From Pseudomonadota bacterium (GTDB lineage Bacteria; Pseudomonadota; Alphaproteobacteria; Rhizobiales; Kaistiaceae), in NCBI GenBank assembly GCA_023433185.1, contig JAEZEN010000263.1, positions 1-13,219 on the forward strand: a stretch of DNA of 13,219 nt. The letters run 5' to 3'. This document shows, in pieces, positions 6,672-13,219 of this stretch. The translations under genes were made by a program, and so were the position numbers. The number at the start of each line of letters is the position of its first letter. The stretch's first letter is position 1. Under the pieces are notes generated by a model that was given only the letters and a program-made list of their open reading frames with translations, did not search any database and had not been told where the DNA came from.

Positions 6672-7472
6672 ATGCGCCGGTTCTTCTTCTGGCTGGCCAT
6701 CGCCGCCATGCTCTTCGGCTTCCTGTTCCCGGTCTTCTGGGTCTACGTCACCTCGCTGAAGAGCCCCGAGGACATCTTCGGCGCGCCCTTCGCCTTCGAG
6801 CCGACGCTGTACAACTACCGCTATCTCATCGAGGTCCGGCCCTCGGTGGGCGAACTGGTCAACTCGATCATCGTGTCGGTGGCGAGCACGGCGGTGGTGA
6901 TGCTGATCTCGATCCCGGCCGCCTACAGCTTCGCGCGCTTCAACACCGGCAACGGCCACCTGCTCTTCATCACCATCTCGACCCGCATGTTCCCGGGCGT
7001 GGTGGCCGCGATCCCGTTCTTCGTCCTCTACCGCAACATCGGCCTCCTCGACACCCATCTCGGGCTGACGCTGCTCTACGTCTATTTCAACATGTCCTTC
7101 GCGACCTTCCTGCTCTACGGGTTCTTCAAGGAGATCCCAGCGAGCCTCGAGCACGCGGCGATGCTCGACGGCTATGACCGCATCACGATCCTCAGGAAGA
7201 TCGTCTTCCCGCTGATCAAGCCCGGCATCGCCATCACCACCACGTTCTGCCTGATCTGGTCGTGGAACGAGTTCCTCTACGCGTTCCTCTTCACGCGCCG
7301 CGTCGCCCGTACCGTGTCGGTCGGCCTCTCCACGTTCTGGGGATCGGTGGAGATCCAGTGGGGTCCGATGGCGGCCCTGATGGGCATCGCGATCCTGCCG
7401 ACGCTTCTCGCCGCCTGGCTGATGCAGCGCCACATCATTCGCGGTCTCACCTTCGGCGCAGTGAAAGGGTAG
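6672..7472 (+). CDS. ABC transporter permease (MalG-like, CUT1)
   Basis: Inner-membrane protein of 266 residues with six predicted helices at about 4-28, 62-88, 98-120, 128-152, 184-207 and 232-251. The EAA loop EHAAMLDGYDRITILRKIVF (160-179), then PLIKPGI, is canonical for MalG-type subunits. The reading frame stays open far upstream (to 5604), but the ATG at 6672 is clearly the start: GGAGGG lies six bases before it, it follows the first permease by two bases, and the protein length fits the family. It is expected to pair with the upstream permease and with one or both downstream ATPases. Confidence 0.92.
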   Translation: MRRFFFWLAIAAMLFGFLFPVFWVYVTSLKSPEDIFGAPFAFEPTLYNYRYLIEVRPSVGELVNSIIVSVASTAVVMLISIPAAYSFARFNTGNGHLLFITISTRMFPGVVAAIPFFVLYRNIGLLDTHLGLTLLYVYFNMSFATFLLYGFFKEIPASLEHAAMLDGYDRITILRKIVFPLIKPGIAITTTFCLIWSWNEFLYAFLFTRRVARTVSVGLSTFWGSVEIQWGPMAALMGIAILPTLLAAWLMQRHIIRGLTFGAVKG

Positions 7473-7476
7473 GGCG

Positions 7477-7662
7477 ATGGACGGGGTCGAGCGCCTGTTC
7501 TGGAGCCTCGCCATCTTCTTCGGGCTCCACTTCATCTGGCTGGGGCTGGTCGAGGCCTATGTGCCGATGCTGGTGGGCACGGTGATCGCTGCCGTCCTCG
7601 GGCTCTACTTCTTCTTCCGCGGCTTCCGCTATTTCGAGCCGAAGGAGGCGGACGGACAATGA
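7477..7662 (+). CDS. Small two-helix membrane protein embedded in ABC operon, function unknown
   Basis: Protein of 61 residues that I do not recognise. It has two hydrophobic helices (about 7-25 and 27-47) joined by a very short turn near E26-Y28, and a charged tail ending FEPKEADGQ that should be cytosolic by the positive-inside rule (RGFR at 48-51). It begins four bases after the second permease, behind a GGGTAGGG. Its stop overlaps the ATPase start as ATGA, so it is translated as part of the importer operon. Glycerol-type two-ATPase importers of rhizobia also encode a small membrane protein (DUF2160) between transport genes, but this sequence does not resemble DUF2160 as I remember it and is shorter. 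An accessory or stabilising role for the permease is inferred from position alone. Confidence 0.78.
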   Translation: MDGVERLFWSLAIFFGLHFIWLGLVEAYVPMLVGTVIAAVLGLYFFFRGFRYFEPKEADGQ

Positions 7663-8765
7663 GCGGCATCGCCTTCGACCGCGTCACCAAGCGCTACGGC
7701 CGGACCATCGCCCTCGACGACGTGTCGTTCGAGTGCCGGGAGGGCGAGTTCTTCACGCTCTTCGGTCCTTCCGGGGCCGGCAAGACGACGACGCTGGAAC
7801 TCATCGCCGGGATCAAGGGCGACTACGAGGGCTCGATCCTCATGGGCGGCCGGCCGATCGAGGGCGTCGCCATCCAGGAGCGCAACGTCGCGATGGCGTT
7901 CGAGCACTATGCGCTCTATCCGCACATGACGGTCGGCCAGAACATCGCCTTCCCGCTGCGCTCGCCCCGCGCGCCGAAGCGGAACGAGGCCGAGATCGCG
8001 GCCCGCGTGCAGAAGGCCGCCGACGACCTCGGCATCGGCCACCTTCTCGATCGCAGCCCTGTCCAGCTTTCCGGCGGCCAGAAGCAGCGCGTCAGCCTGG
8101 CGCGGGCGCTCGTCCGCGAGCCGGCCGCCTACCTTCTCGACGAACCGATCGCCCATCTCGACGCCAAGCTGCGGACCGTGGCCCGCGCCAACCTCAAGGA
8201 GATGGCGAACCGGCTCGGGACGACGATCCTCTACGTGACCCACGACTATCGCGAGGCGCTCGGACTGTCGGACCGGGTGATGGTGCTGCGGGCCGGCAGG
8301 ATCGAGCAGATCGGGACGCCGCGCGAGATCTACGATGCTCCGGCGACCGACTACGTCGCGCACCTCGTCGGCGACCCGATCATGAACCTGATCGATGGCG
8401 TCATCCAGGAGGAGGGCGGCCGTCTCGTCTTCCGGGGCGACGGCATCCAGGTCTCGCCGCCGGCCCAGGCCGAAGGGCGGATCCGGCAACTGCTCCAGGG
8501 CGGCAGCAACGAGATCAGGCTCGGGATCCGCCCCTCGGACGTCGCCGTCGATGTCGGCGACCAGTCCCGTGCGGACGTCGTGCTGCCGCTCTACGCGATG
8601 GAGCACACGGCGCACCACATGATCGCCAATTTCGAGCTTGGCGAGAACATCGTCGCGGCCAAGGTCGCCCCGATCGAGGGGCTGTCCATCGGCCAGCGGC
8701 TCGGGCTCTCGTTCGACATGGCGCAGGCCCACTACTTCCGGAAGACGTTCGAGACAACCAGGTGA
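7659..8765 (+). CDS. ABC transporter ATP-binding protein 1 (MalK/UgpC-type, GlpS-like)
   Basis: Nucleotide-binding subunit of 368 residues. Walker A GPSGAGKTT (36-44), signature LSGGQKQR (137-144), Walker B AYLLDE (157-162), D-loop AHLDAK and H-loop H195 in VTHDYREA are intact. The Q-loop glutamine is replaced by glutamate: AFEHYALYPHMTV, E82. About residues 240-368 form a TOBE/OB-type C-terminal domain (GIRPSDVAVD). It overlaps the small membrane gene by four bases and is followed nine bases later by a second ATPase gene. Two distinct ATPases in one CUT1 operon suggest a heterodimer, as in GlpS/GlpT, instead of the usual MalK homodimer. That pairing is inferred. Confidence 0.92.
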   Translation: MSGIAFDRVTKRYGRTIALDDVSFECREGEFFTLFGPSGAGKTTTLELIAGIKGDYEGSILMGGRPIEGVAIQERNVAMAFEHYALYPHMTVGQNIAFPLRSPRAPKRNEAEIAARVQKAADDLGIGHLLDRSPVQLSGGQKQRVSLARALVREPAAYLLDEPIAHLDAKLRTVARANLKEMANRLGTTILYVTHDYREALGLSDRVMVLRAGRIEQIGTPREIYDAPATDYVAHLVGDPIMNLIDGVIQEEGGRLVFRGDGIQVSPPAQAEGRIRQLLQGGSNEIRLGIRPSDVAVDVGDQSRADVVLPLYAMEHTAHHMIANFELGENIVAAKVAPIEGLSIGQRLGLSFDMAQAHYFRKTFETTR

Positions 8766-8774
8766 GGCGAGGCG

Positions 8775-9863
8775 GTGGGCACGCTTGAACTGCGCAATGT
8801 GACCAAGCGCTACGGCGCGGTGGTCGCCGTCGACAATGCCAGCTTCAAGGCCGGTGACGGCGAGTTCCTGGCGCTTCTCGGCCCCTCGGGCTGCGGCAAG
8901 AGTTCGACGATGCGCATGATCGCCGGCCTGGAGACGATCTCCGAGGGCGACATCCTTATCGACGGGGAGCGCGTCAACGACCGCAAGCCGCGGGAGAGGA
9001 ACGTCGCGCTCGCGTTCGAATCCTATGCCCTCTACACCCCGCTCACCGTTTACGAGAACCTCGCCTTTCCGCTCCGCAACGGCAAGATTCCGGCGCCTGC
9101 GGTCGACCGGCGCGTGCGCGAGATCGCGGAGCAGTTCGAACTGACCGAGCTGCTGAAGCGCAAGCCCGGACACCTCTCCGGCGGCCAGAGCCAGCGGGTC
9201 AGCTTGGCCCGGGCCCTGATCCGCAAGCCCAACGTCCTCCTGCTCGACGAGCCGCTGTCGCATCTCGATCACCGGCTGCGGGTCGTGCTGCGCGCCCGCA
9301 TCCGCCATATCCACGATACGGCTGGCGGCACCCCGACGGTCTACGTGACCCATGACCAGGAAGAGGCGGTGGCGCTCGCCGACCGCATCATCGTCATGAA
9401 CCATGCCGTGATCCAGCAGATCGGCAGCTTCGAGGATCTGCTGGAGCGCCCCGCCAACCAGTTCGTCGCCGGATTCGTCGGCGACCCCTCGATGAACATG
9501 CTGCCGGCGACCGTCGCGGGCGAGGACGCCGTCCGCGTCGAGGGCGTGCAGATCGCGATCCCGCCGGCAATACGGCCGCACGCCTGGCCGAAGAGCGGCG
9601 ACGTCCTGCTGGGCGTGCGGCCCGAGCGCCTGGCGCTGACCGAACGGGGCCCCGACGCCCTTGTCGCCGAGGTCGTCGTCGACGAGTACCAGGGCGATCG
9701 CTCGATCGTCACGGCCACGCTCAGCCACCGGCAGGTCAAGTGCGTGACGCCCGCGGTCACCGGTTTCCGCCCCGGCGACCCCGTCGCATTCCGGATCGAC
9801 GCCAGCCACGTCAACTTCTTCGATCCCGAGAGCCAGCTCGCGCTGCCGCGCCGCGCCGCCTGA
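8775..9863 (+). CDS. ABC transporter ATP-binding protein 2 (MalK/UgpC-type, GlpT-like)
   Basis: Nucleotide-binding subunit of 362 residues starting at GTG, with GGCGAGGCG directly upstream. Walker A is GPSGCGKSS (36-44), signature LSGGQSQR (134-141), Walker B NVLLLDE (153-159), D-loop SHLDHR and H-loop H193 in VTHDQEEA. As in its neighbour, the Q-loop glutamine is a glutamate (AFESYALY, E82); the usual P-H after YALY has become T-P. The C-terminal regulatory domain contains LGVRPERLAL. It differs clearly from the first ATPase in spacers and tail, so the pair is not a recent tandem copy. It is the last gene of the importer operon and converges on the minus-strand sugar operon 95 bases away. 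Confidence 0.92.
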   Translation: MGTLELRNVTKRYGAVVAVDNASFKAGDGEFLALLGPSGCGKSSTMRMIAGLETISEGDILIDGERVNDRKPRERNVALAFESYALYTPLTVYENLAFPLRNGKIPAPAVDRRVREIAEQFELTELLKRKPGHLSGGQSQRVSLARALIRKPNVLLLDEPLSHLDHRLRVVLRARIRHIHDTAGGTPTVYVTHDQEEAVALADRIIVMNHAVIQQIGSFEDLLERPANQFVAGFVGDPSMNMLPATVAGEDAVRVEGVQIAIPPAIRPHAWPKSGDVLLGVRPERLALTERGPDALVAEVVVDEYQGDRSIVTATLSHRQVKCVTPAVTGFRPGDPVAFRIDASHVNFFDPESQLALPRRAA

Positions 9864-9915
9864 GCCCGGCCCGTCTAGCCTGTGGCCTGGTCAAGGTTCG
9901 TCGACCCGGAGGAGA

Positions 9916-9938
9916 CCCGCTTCTTGCCGCAAGCAGGG
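9916..9938. terminator. Weak imperfect hairpin between convergent operons
   Basis: CCCGCTT (9916-9922) can pair with AAGC (9931-9934) plus GGG (9936-9938), leaving one bulged A and an eight-base loop. It lies in the 95-base gap between convergent genes, where a bidirectional terminator is expected. There is no T-tract on either strand, so this is a candidate only. Nothing else is seen in the gap. Confidence 0.25.
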
Positions 9939-9958
9939 AGCCTCACGTTCCGGCGCCC

Positions 9959-10741
9959 TCACACCGATGAGTAGCCGCCCTCGATCATCATGATCGCGCC
10001 GTTGACGAAGCCGGACGCCGGCGACGCCAGATACAGGGCCATGTCGGCGATCTCGACAGGCTGGCCGAAACGGCCGGCCGGGATGCGCGCCAGCATCGGC
10101 GCGCCCTTCTCCTCGTCGCTCCAGACCCTGATCCCCATCGGCGTCATGACCACCGTCGGGCAGATGGCGTTGACCTGGATGTTGTGCTTCGCCCACTCGC
10201 AGGTCAGCGACTTGGTCAGCGCATTCAGCGCGCCCTTCGAGGCGGCGTAGGCGGCGTGATCGGGGATCGCCAGCGGCCCGGTCTGCGACGAGACGTTGAT
10301 GATCTTGCCCCAGCGCTGGGCGATCATGCCCGGGGCCACCGCCTGGGCGAGCAGGAACGGCGCCCGGGTGTTGACGGCGAAGGTGTGATCCCAGTGCTCG
10401 ACGGTGGTCTCGAGCGCCGGCTCGACGTGGGACATCCCGGCATTGTTGACCAGGATATCGACGGTCCCGGCCGCCTCCAGTGCCTGCCGGCCGATGCGGT
10501 GGACGTCGTCGACATTGGCCAGTTCGCCGGCCAGCGTCACGCATCGGCGCCCATGCGCGGCAACCGCCTCGGCCGTCTCCTCGAGGCCGGCGACATCGCG
10601 CGCCGTGGCGATGATGTCGGCCCCTGCGTTGGCGAATACCCGGCAGATCTCGGCGCCAAGCCCCTTCGACGCGCCCGTGACGAGGGCGGTCCGGCCCGCG
10701 AGCGAGAAGCGCTCCGTCCAGTCTTGCATCATTTCCGGCAT
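9959..10741 (-). CDS. Classical short-chain dehydrogenase/reductase (SDR)
   Basis: NAD(P)-dependent oxidoreductase of 260 residues, standard for classical SDRs. Visible are the cofactor loop TGASKGLG (22-29), NNAG (99-102), N124, and catalytic S152, Y165 and K169 (YAASK). GGYSSV closes the protein. The second beta strand ends ATARD with no acidic residue at its tip, which would allow NADP. Overall it resembles gluconate-5-dehydrogenase or polyol-dehydrogenase-like SDRs, but SDR substrates cannot be read from sequence. Starts are possible at residues 1, 4 and 5; the first (10741) has GGAG 10 bases upstream. It follows the sugar kinase by 63 bases on the same strand, so it probably interconverts a sugar or polyol in that pathway. 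Confidence 0.88.
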   Translation of the reverse strand: MPEMMQDWTERFSLAGRTALVTGASKGLGAEICRVFANAGADIIATARDVAGLEETAEAVAAHGRRCVTLAGELANVDDVHRIGRQALEAAGTVDILVNNAGMSHVEPALETTVEHWDHTFAVNTRAPFLLAQAVAPGMIAQRWGKIINVSSQTGPLAIPDHAAYAASKGALNALTKSLTCEWAKHNIQVNAICPTVVMTPMGIRVWSDEEKGAPMLARIPAGRFGQPVEIADMALYLASPASGFVNGAIMMIEGGYSSV

Positions 10742-10804
10742 GATTTCCGGTCTCCGTTGCTGTGCCGGTGCGCCCGCAGACGCTCCGACCGATACTTTCG
10801 CCTG

Positions 10805-12232
10805 TCAGGCCCTGTCCAGTTGTGAGCGGCGGAGGCGCGCCTCCGCCGCGTCGCGCCAGCGCGCACGATAGCCCCCAAAGCCGGTCTTCGCCGCGCCAGT
10901 CCAGCCGGTGGCCGTCGCGAAGGGCGCGGCCGGCCTTCGTGAAACTCCTCCCTGGATGTCGAACAGCAGCGCCGCCCCGAGGCCCGGTCCGATCGTGCTG
11001 TCCTGCGACCAGACGACATCGCGTCCGGTCAGCGCCGCGAGGGCATCGCGGTAGACCGGGTTGGCCGAGAACGGGCCGTCGACGATCGTCGGGCCGCGGG
11101 CGGCGATGAGGTCGAGGCAGGTCTCGCTCATCAGGGCCAGGTAGAGGCAGACCGCACAGTAGCGTTCCGCCGGTGTCATGCCGCCGGCCGCCGGCAGCCA
11201 GGCGGCTTCGATACCCGGAAACGGACCCGAATCCGGCGCGACCGAGGGAAGCAGCATCACCTGCTTCTCCAGCACGGCGCCGAGGGTCGCGGGATCGACC
11301 GCGATCACGTCGCCCCCGGTTGCGATGCTCAGCTCCCGGCCTCCCTTGAAGCGGGCCGCGGGCACCGGATCGCCGAAGATGTTGATGTTGGCCAGGGTGT
11401 CCCGCCGCTCGTCGAGGGCGGCAGGCGTCGCGCCGACGGCGAAGCTGATCGCCCAGGTGCCGGTCGAGATCACCGTGAAGGGCGGCTCGCGGTCGATCAG
11501 GTGCGGCACCAGCGACGCATTGGAATCGTGCAGGCCGCCGGCCACCACGATCGGTTCCGGCAGGCCCCAGTCGCGGGCGAGCTCGCGGCGGAGCATGCCG
11601 AACGGCACGGTCGCCGCGTGCAGCGGCGCGAGCTTGGCGACCCAGCCCTGGCTCTCGGCGAGCACGGACCATGTCCCCCGAGGCGTGTCCCACAGGTCGG
11701 TGTGGCATCCGACGGAGGTGATCTCGTTGGAGGCCACGCCGGTCATCCGCCAGAGCCAGTACTGGGCGTAGGTCACGATGGCGCGGGCGCCTGCGAAGGC
11801 CTCGGGGAAGCGCCGCTGCAGCCAGAATAGCTGCGCTCCGGCATTGAAGCCCTTCGGCAGTCGCGGGCTCAGCGTGTCGGCGAAGTCGGGCCGCACTTCA
11901 TCGTAGGCGGATGCCAGCTCGTCGGGGCCATCGTGCTCGTAGTCGAGGACGGGCAGGGCGAGGCCCTCGCGGCCGATCACCGCCATGCACGAGCCGTGGG
12001 CGCTGACGGCGATGCCGTCGATCCGGTGTCCGGCGGCGACGTTCGCCTGCATCTGGTCGCCGAAGAATGCCCAGGTCGCGTCGACGTCGAAATGGGGATA
12101 GGGCCCGCCGGCCAGAACCCGGTTCGGTTGCGTCGCCGTCACGATCTCGGAGCGGTTCTCCAGATCGAGGACGGCGAACTTGACGTTGGTCCGGCCGACA
12201 TCGAGCACGGCGATGAATCGCGGGGCGTCCAT
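10805..12232 (-). CDS. FGGY-family carbohydrate kinase (rhamnulose/fuculose-kinase-like)
   Basis: ATP-dependent sugar kinase of 475 residues, the usual FGGY length. It shows the N-terminal phosphate loop VLDVGRTNVKFAVLD (9-23), a substrate-lobe AHGSCMAVIG (78-87), catalytic D236 in GGLHDSNAS (232-240) and the adenosine motif ISTGTW (255-260). HDSNAS resembles the catalytic segment of rhamnulokinases. Together with the RhaS-like binding protein upstream, this suggests a ketose such as rhamnulose or fuculose as substrate, as in the rhizobial rha operon where RhaK is also needed for uptake. A pentulose is also possible. The ATG at 12232 lies behind AAGGACAGG. An 81-base gap with a strong hairpin separates it from the binding-protein gene. 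Confidence 0.87.
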   Translation of the reverse strand: MDAPRFIAVLDVGRTNVKFAVLDLENRSEIVTATQPNRVLAGGPYPHFDVDATWAFFGDQMQANVAAGHRIDGIAVSAHGSCMAVIGREGLALPVLDYEHDGPDELASAYDEVRPDFADTLSPRLPKGFNAGAQLFWLQRRFPEAFAGARAIVTYAQYWLWRMTGVASNEITSVGCHTDLWDTPRGTWSVLAESQGWVAKLAPLHAATVPFGMLRRELARDWGLPEPIVVAGGLHDSNASLVPHLIDREPPFTVISTGTWAISFAVGATPAALDERRDTLANINIFGDPVPAARFKGGRELSIATGGDVIAVDPATLGAVLEKQVMLLPSVAPDSGPFPGIEAAWLPAAGGMTPAERYCAVCLYLALMSETCLDLIAARGPTIVDGPFSANPVYRDALAALTGRDVVWSQDSTIGPGLGAALLFDIQGGVSRRPAAPFATATGWTGAAKTGFGGYRARWRDAAEARLRRSQLDRA

Positions 12233-12266
12233 CCGGTGCCTGTCCTTCGGCTGGAAACGCGGAAAT

Positions 12267-12296
12267 GCGGGACCCCGGCCGAGACCGGGATCCCGC
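12267..12296 (-). terminator. Intercistronic hairpin after the sugar-binding-protein gene
   Basis: On the transcribed strand, GCGGGATCCCGG pairs fully with CCGGGGTCCCGC (12 pairs including one U-G wobble) around a six-base TCTCGG loop, starting 17 bases after the binding-protein stop. No T-run follows (ATTTCC), so it is probably a partial terminator or mRNA stabiliser that keeps the binding protein more abundant than the kinase. Its outer eight bases on each side match the hairpin at 5686-5710 in the same sense orientation. Confidence 0.68.
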
Positions 12297-12313
12297 CGAT
12301 GTCGGGGCGAGCC

Positions 12314-13219
12314 CTAGAAGTCGAAGTCGTCGACGTTGCTCTCGTTGAAGACGAAGGGCGAACCGAGCAGGATCTCGCTGCCGTTCACCACCTGCAGCTC
12401 GCCCAGTCGGCCGGCTTCGACCGAGGTGTCGCCCGGCGACAGCTTGCCGTCGACGACGGCGCGCATCACGTAGACCGCGGCGTAGCCCAGATCGACCGGG
12501 CTCCACAGCACGACGGACTTGACGCAGCCCGAGGCGACGTAGGGCCGCATGGCGTTGGGCGTGGCGAGGCCGACGACCGCCGTCTCGCCGCAGGCGCCGG
12601 CCTGGGTCACTGCCTCCGCCGCAGCCGGAGTCGCGATCGAGGTCATGCCGAAGATGCCGTCGAGGTCGTCGCCGTACTTGTTGATGAGCGTGTTGGCCTG
12701 GTTGAAGGACAGGATGTTGTCCTCCTGGGCCTCGACGGTCTCGAGCCACTGCATGTTGGGATAGCAGGCCTCCTGGTAGGCCTGCATCTCGGCGATCCAG
12801 CGTGCCTGGTTCGGCGTGGTGAAGGTCGAGGTGACGATGGCGAAGCTGCCGTCCTCGCCGATCTCTGCCGCCATCGAGTCGATCAGGGACTTTGCGATGC
12901 CGTTGAACTCGGCCTGGTTGACGAACCATTCCCGCGCGTCGGGCTGGGAGTTCGCATCGTAGCCGACGACGCGGATGCCGGCGCCGAGGGCCTTCTTGAG
13001 CACCGGCGCGATCGCCACCGGGTCGTTGGCCGCGAACAGCACGCCGTCGACGCCACGGGTCACGTAGTTGTCGATGAAGGTGACCTGATCGTCGATGTTG
13101 GCCTCGGGCGGTCCGTCGGTCGACACGTTGACGTTGCCGCGCTCCTCCGCGGCCTGTCGCATGCCTTCCGGCGTTGCGGCGAAGTAGCCGACGCCGACGA
13201 GCTTCGGAATGTCGATGAG
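12314..13219 (-). CDS. Periplasmic sugar-binding protein (RhaS/LsrB-like, CUT2), N-terminus missing
   Basis: The last 301 residues are visible. The frame is open to the right edge (LIDIPKLVGVGYFAATPEGM...), so only the signal peptide and first residues should be missing; an internal Met at 13162 is not the start. It is a peripl_BP_4 type-I binding protein: IDNYVTRGVDGVLFAANDP, VVGYDAN and WFVNQAEFNGIAK form the sugar-binding lobe, GIFGMTSIATPAAAEAV and VGLATPNAMRPYVASG the second lobe, and VVLWSPVDLGYAAVYV the hinge end. This pattern is shared by rhamnose (RhaS) and autoinducer-2 (LsrB) binding proteins; the hinge stretch looks closer to RhaS as I remember it. The partner ATPase and permeases are not between it and the kinase, so they are expected upstream to the right or elsewhere. 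Confidence 0.88.
   Translation of the reverse strand, partial: LIDIPKLVGVGYFAATPEGMRQAAEERGNVNVSTDGPPEANIDDQVTFIDNYVTRGVDGVLFAANDPVAIAPVLKKALGAGIRVVGYDANSQPDAREWFVNQAEFNGIAKSLIDSMAAEIGEDGSFAIVTSTFTTPNQARWIAEMQAYQEACYPNMQWLETVEAQEDNILSFNQANTLINKYGDDLDGIFGMTSIATPAAAEAVTQAGACGETAVVGLATPNAMRPYVASGCVKSVVLWSPVDLGYAAVYVMRAVVDGKLSPGDTSVEAGRLGELQVVNGSEILLGSPFVFNESNVDDFDF

Noticed and set aside
7629..9809. Open frame of 726 codons on the minus strand
   Set aside because: It runs antisense across both ATPase genes, whose Walker, signature and H-loop motifs are intact. Its composition (Arg, Asp, Val, His rich, low complexity) is typical of GC-rich shadow frames.
9891..11708. Open frame of 605 codons on the minus strand
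   Set aside because: It is out of frame with both the SDR and the kinase, which are intact in their own frames; an Arg/Gly/Pro-rich shadow.
12549..12764. Short plus-strand frame within the binding-protein gene
   Set aside because: It has no ribosome site or domain, and lies entirely antisense to a well-supported gene.
11898..12929. Open frame of 343 codons on the minus strand overlapping binding protein and kinase
   Set aside because: It is out of frame with both genes and spans the intercistronic hairpin; the composition is that of a shadow frame.

Overview
The window is GC-rich, tightly packed DNA with ABC-importer operons, overlapping genes and a GntR regulator. This suggests a metabolically versatile alphaproteobacterium (Rhizobiales/Rhodospirillales-like). 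That placement is inferred from composition and gene content; no rRNA or marker gene is present. There is no mobile element, tRNA, CRISPR array or gene-free stretch longer than about 140 bases.

Left block, minus strand (1-1771): a GlcD/D-2-hydroxyglutarate-dehydrogenase-type FAD oxidoreductase, followed by a 13-base-overlapping, translationally coupled GntR/FadR-type regulator that runs off the left edge. A 141-base divergent control region (1772-1912) carries a near-perfect 13-base palindrome. It sits between what look like two overlapping, face-to-face promoters.

Central block, plus strand (1913-9863): an amidohydrolase-2 protein, a DUF59-domain protein and glyoxalase I overlap one another. 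A complete CUT1-type ABC importer follows: binding protein, two permeases, an unrecognised 61-residue two-helix membrane protein and two different ATPases. The first two proteins resemble the pair that accompanies propane/acetone-type soluble diiron monooxygenases (prm/mim operons), but no monooxygenase is present here. Glyoxalase I and the FAD dehydrogenase could together handle a methylglyoxal-to-D-lactate-to-pyruvate flow, although glyoxalase II is not in the window. The importer's layout recalls the two-ATPase glycerol importer GlpSTPQV of rhizobia, but its substrate cannot be read from the sequence.

Right block, minus strand (9959-13219), convergent with the ABC operon: a RhaS/LsrB-like periplasmic sugar-binding protein (5' end off the right edge), an FGGY sugar kinase and a classical short-chain dehydrogenase. 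This looks like the end of a second sugar (deoxyhexose or polyol) uptake and catabolism operon.

The least expected signal is shared by the two unrelated operons. About 20 bases after the stop codon of each binding-protein gene lies a GC-rich hairpin with the same outer arms in the sense orientation (GCGGGATC...GGTCCCGC, including the same U-G wobble). This suggests a recurrent element at the 3' end of binding-protein transcripts.
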